From: Formicincola oecophyllae
GTDB lineage: Bacteria > Pseudomonadota > Alphaproteobacteria > Acetobacterales > Acetobacteraceae
NCBI RefSeq assembly: GCF_006542395.2
Contig: NZ_CP038231.1
Span: 806,001-870,000, forward strand
Direction of reading: 5' to 3'
DNA length: 64,000 nt
A program made the translations under genes and the position numbers. Numbering within the stretch: the stretch's first letter is position 1; each line of letters begins with the position of its first letter. Shown one piece after another: positions 63,386 through 64,000 of the stretch. Below the pieces are notes generated by a model that saw nothing but the letters and a program-made list of their open reading frames with translations, did not search any database and was not told the origin of the DNA.

Positions 63386-63456
63386 ATGCTTGTCACACCC
63401 ATATCCAATGAGGCGTGTGGCGCTTATGATGCTTCAAACCAAGGAGTGGCGCCAAT

Positions 63457-64000
63457 ATGACTGGCAAAATGCCTGCTGAAACGGACAATGCTGGCGTGGC
63501 CAGCTCCCCCCCTCAGGCAGGCGCACCGCCAGTTCAATCCTCCGTCCCCCTTTACGAGGGCCCCTTGGTTGAAGCGCTGGACGCTGAAAGCCCGCCCCCA
63601 ACTAAGGGCAAACATCGCAAAACTGCTGAGGGCTACCACAAAGGCCTTTCGCCGCGCCATGTCCAAATGATTGCGATTGGCGGTGCCATTGGCACAGGAC
63701 TTTTCCTGGCCAGTGCGTCACGCTTGCAGCAAGCGGGGCCTTCGCTGGCTATCATCTACGCCCTGTGCGGGTTGGCAGCGTTTATGATCCTGCGCGCCAT
63801 GGGGCAGCTTGTCATGTACCGCCCCAGCAGCGGCAGCTTTGTGACCTATGCGCGTGAATTCCTAGGGGAGGGGGCAGCTTACACCGTGGGGTGGCTGTTC
63901 TTCCTTAACTGGGCCATGACGGGCATTGTCGACATCACGGCTGTGGCGCTCTACATCCATTTTTGGCCTGCCTTCATCGATATTCCCCAATGGGCCTTGG
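63457..64000 (+). CDS. ansP: amino acid permease, L-asparagine permease-like (partial, runs off the right edge)
   Basis: Inner-membrane proton symporter of the APC family, 181 residues visible. AAGGAG lies ten bases before the ATG. A 60-residue proline-rich cytosolic leader precedes [23 protein letters not shown], then [50 protein letters not shown], and PQW near the edge. These segments match E. coli AnsP closely ([26 protein letters not shown], [33 protein letters not shown]) as I recall it; CycA and GabP are more distant. Complete only to the third or fourth helix. Confidence 0.85.
   Translation, partial: MTGKMPAETDNAGVASSPPQAGAPPVQSSVPLYEGPLVEALDAESPPPTKGKHRKTAEGYHKGLSPRHVQMIAIGGAIGTGLFLASASRLQQAGPSLAIIYALCGLAAFMILRAMGQLVMYRPSSGSFVTYAREFLGEGAAYTVGWLFFLNWAMTGIVDITAVALYIHFWPAFIDIPQWAL

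Larger units (their letters stand above)
62784..63456. other. long intergenic region with an AT-rich island
   Basis: About 670 bases between the divergent efflux operon and the permease. The left half holds the efflux promoter side; the right half, about 63120-63420, is strikingly AT-rich (11 G/C of 60 in 63241-63300) against a G+C-rich window. Inverted repeats include GCCATCAT (63154-63161)/ATGATGGC (63175-63182) and CATGAAT (63203-63209)/ATTCATG (63228-63234). A 31-codon frame at 63271-63366 and a GGAGGAG followed by a five-codon TTG frame at 63247 are visible but unsupported. Confidence 0.5.

Overview
The window reads as chromosomal DNA of an acetic acid bacterium (Alphaproteobacteria, Acetobacteraceae). 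Grounds are the F1-only ATP synthase operon (atpHAGDC without F0 genes), a periplasmic three-subunit gluconate-type dehydrogenase (Tat small subunit, GMC flavoprotein, triheme cytochrome c), the tandem cysteine desulfurase-ferredoxin-mnmA run, and the ribF-ileS-lspA order. G+C is moderately high and even except for one AT-rich gap near the right edge. Compact, often overlapping genes would fit the small insect-associated or nectar lineages (Bombella/Saccharibacter type), but that placement is inference. No insertion sequence, prophage, CRISPR array or rRNA was seen.

Layout: 0.4-2.7 kb, a polysaccharide export lipoprotein, a small conserved-looking protein and a secreted orphan, with an oddly structured intergenic stretch at 1605-1712. 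2.7-13.3 kb, a minus-strand block recX, CHAP hydrolase, tatA, ribF, ileS, lspA, lipoprotein, mutL, dld. 13.7-17.1 kb, argD, argF, hslO. 17.1-21.4 kb, the coupled dehydrogenase operon. 21.4-23.0 kb, an Rrf2 regulator divergent from cysK with a perfect palindrome between them. 23.3-28.2 kb, the F1 operon. 29-30.3 kb, tRNA-Gly, tRNA-Trp, secE, nusG. 30.4-35.7 kb, a NarM-like gene with fdhD, then pqiABC. 36-40.6 kb, tRNA-Thr, an Mrr-like nuclease, ahpF, ahpC and divergent oxyR. 40.7-44.6 kb, sulfur trafficking (two desulfurases, ferredoxin, mnmA). 45-51.3 kb, an outer-membrane barrel, hydrolase, tyrS, heparinase-like protein, rpe. 51.4-56 kb, a TPP-riboswitch thiamine salvage operon. 56-62.8 kb, an RND efflux operon. 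63.5 kb to the edge, the start of an asparagine-type permease.

Physiology suggested: incomplete periplasmic oxidation (gluconate-type dehydrogenase) and respiratory D-lactate oxidation feed a quinone pool; peroxide defence is OxyR-AhpCF; thiamine is taken up and phosphorylated rather than obviously made here; efflux and Pqi systems maintain the envelope.

Points most worth a second look: a MutL whose endonuclease domain has lost an internal block and its metal motifs; the riboswitch-controlled TonB receptor, APH-type kinase and PnuC-family transporter set; a cyanobacterial-type nitrate reductase maturation protein coupled to FdhD; the mutually exclusive hairpins at 1605-1712; and the palindromic sites before cysK, the efflux operon and between oxyR and ahpC.
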